From assembly GCA_014378125.1 (NCBI GenBank), contig JACMOG010000501.1, forward strand, positions 1 to 5,330: a DNA stretch of 5,330 nucleotides, given 5' to 3'. Source of the stretch: Vitreoscilla sp. Lineage in GTDB: Bacteria; Pseudomonadota; Gammaproteobacteria; Burkholderiales; Burkholderiaceae. The translations under genes and the position numbers were made by a program. Below the pieces are notes generated by a model. That model was not told the DNA's origin and did no database searches. It worked only from the letters and a program-made list of their open reading frames with translations. Shown here in pieces: positions 1 through 5,330 of this stretch. Positions within the stretch are counted from its first letter, which is position 1, and the number at the start of each line of letters is the position of its first letter.

Positions 1-95
1 GCCCGAGTTGCCGGCCCACGCCTGGACGTCCGAGCTGGGCACCATGTTGCTGTGCCTGAACCAGGCTCGCCCGCTGAGTCGGGTGGTGTCGCTGG
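1..95 (-). other. Segment with shifted coding phase at the catalase 3' end
   Basis: In this stretch, positions congruent to 1 mod 3 are G/C in all but two of about 33 cases. Positions congruent to 2 mod 3, which are the wobble positions of the catalase frame to the right, are A/T in 11 of 32. On the minus strand the favoured frame reads SDTTRLSGRAWFRHSNMVPS and then continues as open sequence to the edge. This does not resemble the expected catalase C-terminus. A plus-strand frame shares the same wobble phase, so the strand of any replacement gene cannot be decided here. I do not recognise the product. Confidence 0.45.
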
Positions 96-946
96 TCGAC
101 GTGGCGGCGGTCGTCCGGCCAGGCCTGGCTCGGGTCGGAGGTGGGATCGCCCGCGTTGGCGACCGTCACGACCAGCGTCCATTTCTGGGGCGCCTTGGCG
201 ACCCGCGCCGCGATGTCCTGGCCCAGGAAGTCGGCATCGCGCGCCTTCAGGTCGGGCGCCGCCACGCTGACCGGCGTCGCGACCGGCACGAACGACCAGC
301 GCACGACTTGCCGTTGCCCCTGTGCATTGGTGAAGGTGAAGCTGTCCAGGCTGTTGAAGCGATCCTCGGTCCACGACTCCGTGAAGGGCGCGCTGCCCGC
401 CCAAGCCCCGAAGGCGCGAAGGGCAGGGTGCGCCGCCGCGTAGGCCTTCATCGCGCCGGGATCGTCCTTCTTGCCGGAGGCCACCTGCAGGTCGTAGAAG
501 TCCTGCACCGTGGCGGCCGGGAAGAAGGGCGCGTTGATCATGGCGGTGCGCCACTCCTGGCGGCCGGGCGTGCGCACGCTCAGGCCCAGGCCACGCACGC
601 GGCCGGTGCTGTCGGCCATGGTCGGATCGGGCCCGGCCAGGTTGAAGCGGCCGATCACGGGGTAGCTGCCCGGCGCGAACATCTGCGCCTCGGAGAGCGC
701 GCTGGCCGCGCCGGTCGATTCGAAGGTGCCGGTGAAGCAGACGCCCTTGGCGTGATTGCGCCGGTGGCCCAGCGCCGGCCCGCTGGCCGAAGCCAGCGTG
801 TCCACCACCTTGGCCGGCGTGAGGCGGTCGGGCGTGAGCCAGCCGGCGGTGCCGGCGAACGCCGCGGCGACCACGCCGACCACGGCGGCGATGCCCACGA
901 GCCGGAGCGCCGTTCCTCCATCGGAAGGCGGTTGGCGGTCAATCAT
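1..946 (-). CDS. Catalase-family (SrpA-like) heme peroxidase, partial and probably disrupted near its 3' end
   Basis: Reading leftward from ATG at 946, the frame stays open to the window edge (315 codons). Residues about 14-36 form one hydrophobic segment, a signal anchor or uncleaved membrane helix, which would place the enzyme in the periplasm. The heme-catalase fold is visible as HRRNHAKG (candidate distal His65), GRFNL around residues 99-103, a run ending in FFPAATVQDFYDL, and a DPTSDPSQAWPDDRR segment near residue 276. Members of this family are small mono-domain catalase-like peroxidases, usually about 340-370 residues, that break down hydrogen or organic peroxides. The proximal Tyr heme-ligand region should follow but is not seen. 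From about position 95 the family-typical sequence stops and third-position G/C preference moves to another frame, so the 3' part may be frameshifted or replaced. The start is supported by GGGAG at 956-960, nine bases upstream. Family call is firm; intactness is doubtful. Confidence 0.85.
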   Translation of the reverse strand, partial: MIDRQPPSDGGTALRLVGIAAVVGVVAAAFAGTAGWLTPDRLTPAKVVDTLASASGPALGHRRNHAKGVCFTGTFESTGAASALSEAQMFAPGSYPVIGRFNLAGPDPTMADSTGRVRGLGLSVRTPGRQEWRTAMINAPFFPAATVQDFYDLQVASGKKDDPGAMKAYAAAHPALRAFGAWAGSAPFTESWTEDRFNSLDSFTFTNAQGQRQVVRWSFVPVATPVSVAAPDLKARDADFLGQDIAARVAKAPQKWTLVVTVANAGDPTSDPSQAWPDDRRHVDQRHHPTQRASLVQAQQHGAQLGRPGVGRQLG

Positions 947-1163
947 CGAATCGAACTCCCCGTCGGTACAGGAACATGCCTGTGGGCCTGGATCGCTTGC
1001 GCGCAGGCATCCAAAATGCAGGGCAACAACCGCGCCCGGGGCGCTCGACGTCGCTCGTCTCCGTGCGATGCCGCACAGACCGATTCCCGGGCGCGCGAGA
1101 TGCTTGCCGCTGGTGTTGTCGTGTCGCTCGCCCCCTGGCGATCTCTTCGCCATCGAGGGGTTC
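947..1163. promoter_or_regulatory. Divergent intergenic region between the catalase and hydroxylase genes
   Basis: These 217 bases must carry the promoters of both divergent genes. A GGGAG ribosome-binding site for the catalase lies at 956-960 on the minus strand, and GAGGGG at 1155-1160 lies before the hydroxylase start. A perfect 7-base inverted repeat, ATGCCTG at 976-982 and CAGGCAT at 1004-1010, has arms 28 bases apart centre to centre, a layout compatible with a dimeric regulator on the catalase side. I find no convincing -35/-10 pair in this GC-rich sequence. Confidence 0.5.
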
Positions 1164-1808
1164 ATGGGCCTGCTGACACTGAAGCAAAGCACGCTGGCCT
1201 ACCGGCTGGATTTCGCGATCTACGGCGTCGGGATCGCCGCGCTGGCAGGCACGCTGCTGGTCGCCGCACCGCGCACGGATGCGCTCGCCCTCGCCCTGTG
1301 CTCGGTCGGTGGACTGGCCGGGTGGAGCGCGCTCGAGTACGTCATCCACCGCTTCGTGCTCCACGGGCTGCAGCCGTTCAGGCGATGGCACGCAGCGCAC
1401 CATCGCCACCCCGGCGAACTGATCTGCTCGCCCACTGTCTTCAGCGCCTCGTTGATCCTCGCGCTGGTGTTCCTGCCGGCCCTCGCGGTGGCCGGGGCGT
1501 GGCGCGGCTGCGCCGTGACGCTTGGCGTGCTTGTCGGCTACTTTGGCTATTCCCTCATGCACCACGCGATGCACCACTGGCGCGCCGAGGGTGCCGGCTC
1601 GTGGCTGGGGCGGCGCAAGCTCTGGCATGCGCAGCATCATCGTGACCCCGTTCGTGGACGCTGCTACGGCGTGACCAGCGGACTCTGGGACACCCTGTTG
1701 GGCACGGGCGCACGGCGCCGTGGCACGTCCGGCGCCGAGTCGCCCGTCCGGACGCCCTCAGTCAGCCCTCCAGCGCCAACATCCCGCCCGGATACCGAGC
1801 GCCCATGA
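1164..1808 (+). CDS. Fatty acid hydroxylase / sterol desaturase-family membrane protein
   Basis: The 214-residue product carries the histidine clusters of the membrane di-iron hydroxylase superfamily: HRFVLH (62-67), WHAAHH (75-80), HHAMHH (133-138) and WHAQHH (154-159). The family uses two iron atoms held by these histidines and O2 to hydroxylate or desaturate lipid substrates; the substrate here cannot be told. Hydrophobic stretches lie at about 17-35, 41-57, 92-112 and 117-132, fitting an inner-membrane protein with His clusters on the cytoplasmic side. The ATG at 1164 has GAGGGG at 1155-1160, only three bases away, which is close. An in-frame ATG at 1068 would add a 32-residue extension with no family character. 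The family fold ends near GLWDTLLGT (173-181). The last 33 or so residues are a Pro/Ser/Arg-rich tail whose end overlaps the LysR gene by 47 bases and may be read-through sequence. Confidence 0.85.
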   Translation: MGLLTLKQSTLAYRLDFAIYGVGIAALAGTLLVAAPRTDALALALCSVGGLAGWSALEYVIHRFVLHGLQPFRRWHAAHHRHPGELICSPTVFSASLILALVFLPALAVAGAWRGCAVTLGVLVGYFGYSLMHHAMHHWRAEGAGSWLGRRKLWHAQHHRDPVRGRCYGVTSGLWDTLLGTGARRRGTSGAESPVRTPSVSPPAPTSRPDTERP

Positions 1809-2640
1809 ACTCGACGAACGCCTTCACCTTCGGGCTGGCCAGGCGCCGCGAGGTGTGCAGCACCCACAGCTCGACGTCCCGGGCGCCCATGGTGCCCCAT
1901 TGCACGAGCTCGCCGCTCGCGAGCTGCCTCCACACGATGGACTGAGGCACCAGCGTCACGCCGGCGCCGGCCAGCGCCGCGTCGCGCAGCATCAGCATCG
2001 ACGACAGGCGCAGCACGGGCACTGGCTCGACCACCAGGCCGCCCCCGGCCAGCGCCCAGGTCTCGCCCTCGCGATGGACGTTCACGACCGCGGGCACGCG
2101 CGCGGGAGTCCTGCTCGCCTTGGGCATCGCGATGGACGGCGCGGCGACCACCACCAGGCGGTCCTTCGCGAAGCAGCGGCCCACCAACGCCGAGTCCGTG
2201 CGCGCATTCGGGCGGATGGCCACGTCGAACTGCTCGTCGACCAGGTTGACGAGGCGATCCTCGGACACCACCTCGACGGTGACGTCGGGGTGACGGTTCC
2301 GGAATTCGGCACAGAGGCGCCCCATGGCCAGCTGCGCGAAGAGGATCGGCGCGGCGATGCGCAGGCGCCCGGCGACCTTGCCCGTGCCTTCCTTGGCGGA
2401 GGTGAAGGCGTCCACCACTTCGTGCATCGGCCCTTCGGTGCGGCTGAGCAGTTGCTGGCCCGCCTCGGTGAGCTCGAGGCCCCTGGGGCCGCGCTCGATG
2501 AGACGCACGCCCAGTTGCACCTCGAGATCGCCCACTCGCCTCGAGAGCGTGGCCTTCGAACGGACGCTGCCGCGGCTGGCGCGACCGAAGCCGCCGTGGA
2601 TCGCCACCATGGCGAAGTCGGCAAGGGCGTTGAGATCCAT
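1762..2640 (-). CDS. LysR-family transcriptional regulator
   Basis: The 292-residue product has the full LysR architecture. An N-terminal winged helix-turn-helix spans about residues 3-62 (MDLNALADFAMVAIHGGFGR at the start, then KATLSRRVGDLEVQLGVRLIE and LTEAG). A linker helix and a periplasmic-binding-protein-like effector domain follow from about 90 to 290 (GRLRIAAP; later LRDAALAGAGVTLVPQ). Length is normal for the family. I chose ATG 2640 because family members begin MDLNALADF; in-frame ATGs at 2649 and 2661 lie in sequence belonging to the neighbouring NmrA remnant. No good ribosome-binding site precedes any of these starts. Regulators of this type usually sit divergently from an NmrA/NAD(P)-binding or oxidoreductase gene and control it. 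Here the target is broken and the intergenic region is gone, so expression of this regulator is uncertain. Its 3' end converges on and overlaps the hydroxylase gene. Confidence 0.9.
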   Translation of the reverse strand: MDLNALADFAMVAIHGGFGRASRGSVRSKATLSRRVGDLEVQLGVRLIERGPRGLELTEAGQQLLSRTEGPMHEVVDAFTSAKEGTGKVAGRLRIAAPILFAQLAMGRLCAEFRNRHPDVTVEVVSEDRLVNLVDEQFDVAIRPNARTDSALVGRCFAKDRLVVVAAPSIAMPKASRTPARVPAVVNVHREGETWALAGGGLVVEPVPVLRLSSMLMLRDAALAGAGVTLVPQSIVWRQLASGELVQWGTMGARDVELWVLHTSRRLASPKVKAFVEFMGARYPGGMLALEG

Positions 2641-2644
2641 ATGT

Positions 2645-3275
2645 TCCATTCGCGCGGCCATGACCGGCGTCCGCACGCTGCTCCTGCTGAACGCGCTCGC
2701 GCCGGACGAAGTCACCACGTCGCTGCAGGCGCTCAACGTGGCGCGCGAGTCGGGCATCGAGCGCATCGTCTACCTGTCGGTGATCAACGCCGACAAGTAC
2801 CCCGACGTCCCGCACTTCACGGGCAAGCACACCGTGGAGCGGATGATCGAGCAGCTCGAGCTGCCCGCCACCATCCTGCGTCCTGCGTACTTCATGCAGA
2901 ACGACGTCTCGATCCAGCCGGTCATCGAAGCCTACGGCGTGTTCCCGATGCCCATCGGCTCGAAAGGTGTGGCCATGGTCGACGCGCGCGACATCGCGGA
3001 CGTCGCCGTCGCCGAGCTGCTTCGCCGCGGCCTGGAGCCAGGCCCTGGCCCGCGCGATCCACTATGGCGGCGACGACGTGGCCGCCTTCGAGGCGCAACT
3101 GACTCAGAACCACGTTCCGTCGTGGATGGCCTACGACCTGCGCCTGATGGTGAGCCGCATCCAGCAGGTGGGCCAGATCCCGGCGGCGGGCGCGGTGCGG
3201 AAGCTCGAGACGATCCTGGGGCGGCCGCTGCGCACGTACCAGCAGTTCGTGGCCGAGCGGGTGACGGCCGGCTGA
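2645..3275 (+). pseudogene. NmrA-family NAD(P)-binding protein, decayed (5' truncated, internally frameshifted)
   Basis: Two frames together give an NmrA-like short-chain dehydrogenase relative. The first frame starts at about 2645 (SIRAAMTGVRTLLLLNALAP), runs through RIVYLSVINADKYPDVPHF, ILRPAYFMQNDVS and MVDARDIADVAVAELLRR, and loses homology at about 3019-3032. The second frame resumes at AAAWSQALARAIHYGGDD (from 3024), continues through PSWMAYDLRLMVSRIQQ and stops at TGA 3273-3275. Intact relatives are about 280-290 residues and begin with a Rossmann GATGxxG nucleotide-binding loop. That loop and roughly 70-80 residues are absent, because the homology starts right at the LysR start codon. 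About 25-30 residues are also missing between the two frames, with a frame change, which fits an internal deletion. No promoter, ribosome-binding site or cofactor loop remains, so a working enzyme is unlikely. An ATG at 2660 opens the first fragment but is probably an internal Met. Confidence 0.85.
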
Positions 3276-3285
3276 GCGGCCGGTC
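3263..3285 (+). other. Hairpin spanning the NmrA remnant stop codon
   Basis: GACGGCCG at 3263-3270 can pair with CGGCC plus GTC at 3277-3285 with one bulged G and a six-base loop that contains the TGA stop. There is no T-run after it, so it is not a standard intrinsic terminator. It could still slow or end transcription, or be a chance product of GC richness. Confidence 0.3.
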
Positions 3286-3473
3286 AATCCAGTCGATTCT
3301 CAGGGCCTGGACGTCAAAAAAGTATCAGGCGGGTGCCGGAAACGTAGTGGCAAGGTCGGACCGCCCTGGTCTACATTCTGGATACCCCACGCGGTTCGCA
3401 GGACGTGGACGACCGAAAGACGAGACAACCGCACGACCGGGCTTCACCGCCGCTGTCGCGCAGGAGAAGGCCA
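3276..3473 (+). promoter_or_regulatory. Upstream region and ribosome-binding site of the AraC-family gene
   Basis: These 198 bases separate the NmrA remnant from the AraC gene and hold no credible gene. The first part contains an A6 run at 3316-3321, unusual for this window. TACATT at 3371-3376 could be a weak -10 element, but the hexamer 17 bases upstream (TGGCAA, 3348-3353) matches the -35 consensus poorly, so the promoter is not established. The ribosome-binding site AGGAG at 3462-3466, seven bases before ATG 3474, is strong and fixes the start of the downstream gene. Confidence 0.5.
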
Positions 3474-4451
3474 ATGAAACCGGATCTGGAGTTGGTGCAG
3501 ATAGGACGCGCGGAATCGTTCAAGGCCTGGGAGCACGGCTTTCCATTCCGCACGGCGCGGTGGCATTTCCACCCGGAATACGAACTCCACCATGTGGTCT
3601 CCACGTCCGGGCGCTACTTCGTCGGCGACTTCATCGGCAACTTCGCGCCCGGCAACCTCGTGCTGACGGGACCCAACCTGCCGCACAACTGGGTCAGCCA
3701 CGTGGCGCCCGGCACGGACGTGCCGCTGCGCGGACGGGTGCTCCAGTTCTCCGAGCAGTTCATCCGTGACGCCACCCGCCTGCTTCCGGAGCTGGCGTCG
3801 TTCGCGACGGTGCTCGAGCTCAGCCGGCGAGGCGCCATCTTCACGGCCGAGACGGGCGCCCGGGTCGGCCCGTTGTTCGCCGAGTTGATCGTGGCAGCCG
3901 ACGCGCGCCGCATCGAGCTGTTCATGGCCATCGTCGGCGCACTGAGCCGGGCCCAGGGCGTGCAGCCGCTCACCAGCGCGGCCTACCACCCCGATCCTTC
4001 GGGCTTCCTCGCCACGGGCATCAACGAGGCGCTGGCGTTCATCGGCCGCAACCTGACGCAGCCGTTCAACGAGACCGACCTGGCCGCCATCTCGCGACTC
4101 AGTCCCAGCGGGTTCTCGCGCAGCTTCCGGCGCCACACGGGCATGTCGCTGAGCCAGTACGTGAACCGGCTGCGCATCAACCTCGCCAGCCAGACGCTGA
4201 TGAACGAGGCCTCGACGTCGATCACCGACATCTGCTTCGCCTCCGGCTTCACGAACCTCTCCAATTTCAATCGGCAGTTCCTGCGCCAGAAGGGGATGTC
4301 CCCCTCGCGCTTCCGCAGCCTTCTCGCGGAGAACGCGGGCGGGGACGACGAGGCCGCCGACGACGCCGAAGAGCGCTCTCGCGATTCGACTTCCCGATCG
4401 GCCGGGCCGCCGCGCCGCGAAGCAGCGCGGCTCGCCGCCACCGCACCGTAG
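3474..4451 (+). CDS. AraC-family transcriptional regulator with N-terminal cupin domain
   Basis: This is a 325-residue cytoplasmic DNA-binding protein. The N-terminal part is a cupin-like sensor: RWHFHPEYELHHV at 29-41 holds His31, His33, Glu37 and His39 in a metal/ligand-type arrangement, and FAPGNLVLTGPNLPHNW is the conserved second cupin strand set. The C-terminal AraC domain has two helix-turn-helix units, about residues 198-224 (FNETDLAAISRLSPSGFSRS region) and 247-284 (ITDICFASGFTNLSNFNRQF, then MSPSRFRSLL), matching the family signature. A charged, Ala/Arg-rich tail of about 41 residues follows and is probably disordered. A strong AGGAG at 3462-3466 supports ATG 3474. The gene lies 121 bases upstream of a sugar-binding protein gene on the same strand, so it most likely activates that transporter in response to the sugar. 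The actual ligand is inferred only. Confidence 0.92.
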   Translation: MKPDLELVQIGRAESFKAWEHGFPFRTARWHFHPEYELHHVVSTSGRYFVGDFIGNFAPGNLVLTGPNLPHNWVSHVAPGTDVPLRGRVLQFSEQFIRDATRLLPELASFATVLELSRRGAIFTAETGARVGPLFAELIVAADARRIELFMAIVGALSRAQGVQPLTSAAYHPDPSGFLATGINEALAFIGRNLTQPFNETDLAAISRLSPSGFSRSFRRHTGMSLSQYVNRLRINLASQTLMNEASTSITDICFASGFTNLSNFNRQFLRQKGMSPSRFRSLLAENAGGDDEAADDAEERSRDSTSRSAGPPRREAARLAATAP

Positions 4452-4572
4452 CGGCCGATCGACGCGGCGCGTCGACCCCAGAACCATCCAGGATCCTCGC
4501 CGTCGGAATGCGAGGCGTCCGGGCGGAGCGCACCCCCTGCGCCGTATTTCAACGAGAACCGGAGACAGACAA
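4452..4572 (+). promoter_or_regulatory. Intergenic region before the sugar-transport gene, with small inverted repeats
   Basis: The region carries three short perfect inverted repeats: TCGACGC/GCGTCGA at 4459-4475 (three-base loop) just after the AraC stop, CCTCGC/GCGAGG at 4495-4515 (nine-base loop), and GCGCA/TGCGC at 4528-4542 (five-C loop). None is followed by a T-run, so I do not call a terminator. The first may end or attenuate the AraC transcript; the others could lie in a regulator-binding or leader region. The ribosome-binding site GGAGA at 4561-4565, seven bases before ATG 4573, is good. An AraC-type direct-repeat operator was not recognisable by eye. Confidence 0.4.
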
Positions 4573-5330
4573 ATGAACAGACAAGCCTTTTCCATGACCG
4601 CCCTCGCCGCGGGGCTGAGCCTGCTGGGGGCCTTGCCCGCGATGGCCGCGCCCTCGGGGACCGTGGCCTTCCTCATGCCCGACCAGGCCTCGACGCGCTA
4701 CGAACAGCATGACTTTCCCGGCTTCAAGGCCGAGATGAGCAAGCTGTGCCCGGACTGCAAGGTGCTCTACCAGAACGCCAATGGCGACGTGTCGCAGCAG
4801 CAGCAGCAGTTCAACGCCGTCATCGCGCAGGGCGCGAAGGTGGTGGTGCTGGACCCGGTCGACTCCACGGCTGCCGCGTCGCTCGTGCACATGGCGCAGA
4901 GCCAGGGCGTGAAGGTCATCGCCTACGACCGTCCGGTGCCGTCGACGCCCGTCGACTACTACGTGTCGTTCGACAACGAGGGCATCGGCAAGGCGATCGC
5001 GCTGTCGCTGGTGCAGCACCTGAAGGAGATGGGCGTGCCCACCGACAAGGGTGGCGTGCTCGAGGTCAACGGATCGCCCACCGATGCCGCGGCCGGCCTG
5101 AGCAGGAACGGCATCCACGCCGGCCTGCAGGGCAGCGGCTACAGGACGCTGGCCGAGTTCGACACGCCCGAATGGGCCCCGCCGAAGGCACAGCAATGGG
5201 TGAGCGGCCAGATCACCCGCTTCGGCACGCAGACGGTCGGCGTGGTGGCGGCCACCGACGGCACCGGGGGAGGTGCGGTGGCGGCCTCCAAGGCCGCCGG
5301 CGTGACGCCGGTGCCGCCCGTCAGCGGCAA
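4573..5330 (+). CDS. Periplasmic sugar-binding protein of a xylose/ribose-type ABC transporter, 3' partial
   Basis: The first 252 codons are present; the gene continues off the right edge. Residues 1-25 are a signal peptide (MNR start, hydrophobic core with LAAGLSLLGALP, cleavage likely after AMA or AMAA). The mature part is a type-I periplasmic binding protein: VAFLMPDQASTRYEQHDFPG (31-50), QQQQQFNAVIAQGAKVVVLD (75-94) followed by PVDS, VIAYDRPV (115-122), SFDN (132-135), VNGSPTD (165-171) and AATDGTGGG (227-235). The wording closely follows the D-xylose-binding XylF group, whose members deliver sugar to a membrane permease and ATPase; those genes would be expected downstream. Arg120 and Asp229 correspond to family sugar-contact positions as I recall them. 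CPDC at 59-62 gives two closely spaced periplasmic cysteines. A five-fold CAG run at 4795-4809 encodes the glutamines. The exact sugar is not proven. Confidence 0.9.
   Translation, partial: MNRQAFSMTALAAGLSLLGALPAMAAPSGTVAFLMPDQASTRYEQHDFPGFKAEMSKLCPDCKVLYQNANGDVSQQQQQFNAVIAQGAKVVVLDPVDSTAAASLVHMAQSQGVKVIAYDRPVPSTPVDYYVSFDNEGIGKAIALSLVQHLKEMGVPTDKGGVLEVNGSPTDAAAGLSRNGIHAGLQGSGYRTLAEFDTPEWAPPKAQQWVSGQITRFGTQTVGVVAATDGTGGGAVAASKAAGVTPVPPVSG

Noticed and set aside
8..1645. A 545-codon open frame on the plus strand covering the catalase and hydroxylase regions
   Set aside because: It is Arg/Gly/Ala-rich, lacks any family motif and lies antisense to the catalase; GC-rich DNA produces such frames by chance.
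1664..2830. Long open frames on both strands across the LysR gene
   Set aside because: Only the frame at 1762-2640 has the helix-turn-helix and effector-domain sequence; the others are compositional shadows.
2324..3769. A single 481-codon plus-strand protein including the NmrA part
   Set aside because: Only codons from about 2645 to 3028 show homology; the beginning is antisense LysR and the end is out-of-frame sequence overlapping the AraC gene.
4409..4431. GCCGCGC/GCGCGGC hairpin near the AraC 3' end as a terminator
   Set aside because: It lies inside the coding tail, has no T-run, and such stems are frequent by chance in this composition.
3444..4676. A 410-codon minus-strand open frame opposite the AraC gene
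   Set aside because: The plus strand encodes a clear AraC protein with conserved motifs; the antisense product has the typical Arg/Gly/His-rich shadow composition.
4795..4809. Five tandem CAG codons as a microsatellite
   Set aside because: A glutamine run at this place is common in this binding-protein family, and five units are too few to call a variable repeat.
1..5330. tRNA, rRNA, CRISPR arrays, transposase genes or phage genes
   Set aside because: No cloverleaf-like block, regularly spaced repeat, transposase motif or terminal inverted repeat pair was seen, including around the deletion junctions.

Overview
The window is very GC-rich DNA with strong G/C preference at third codon positions. 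Its gene families (SrpA-type catalase, LysR/NmrA pair, cupin-AraC regulator, xylose-type sugar-binding protein) suggest a betaproteobacterium of the Burkholderiales. This placement is inferred from composition and protein style, not from a marker gene.

Left part (1-1808): a catalase-family peroxidase gene runs leftward off the window edge. It is divergent from a small fatty acid hydroxylase/sterol desaturase-family membrane protein, with a 217-base region between them. The catalase coding pattern breaks at about position 95: the third-position G/C signal moves to another frame and the family-typical sequence stops, so a frameshift or a chimeric junction is likely.

Middle (1762-3275): a full-length LysR regulator on the minus strand converges on the hydroxylase gene, overlapping its end by 47 bases. 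On its other side it abuts the remains of a plus-strand NmrA-type NAD(P)-binding protein gene. That gene has lost its Rossmann-fold N-terminus and the usual divergent promoter region, and it also carries an internal frame-changing deletion near 3019-3032. It is therefore annotated as a pseudogene. The regulator probably once controlled it.

Right part (3276-5330): an intact AraC-family regulator with an N-terminal cupin domain is followed, after 121 bases, by a periplasmic sugar-binding protein of the xylose/ribose ABC-transporter type that runs off the right edge. This looks like the beginning of a sugar-uptake operon with its own activator.

I see no RNA gene, CRISPR array, insertion sequence or clearly new system. 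The most notable signal is local gene decay: two deletion-type lesions in one gene and a probable third break in another within 3.3 kb.
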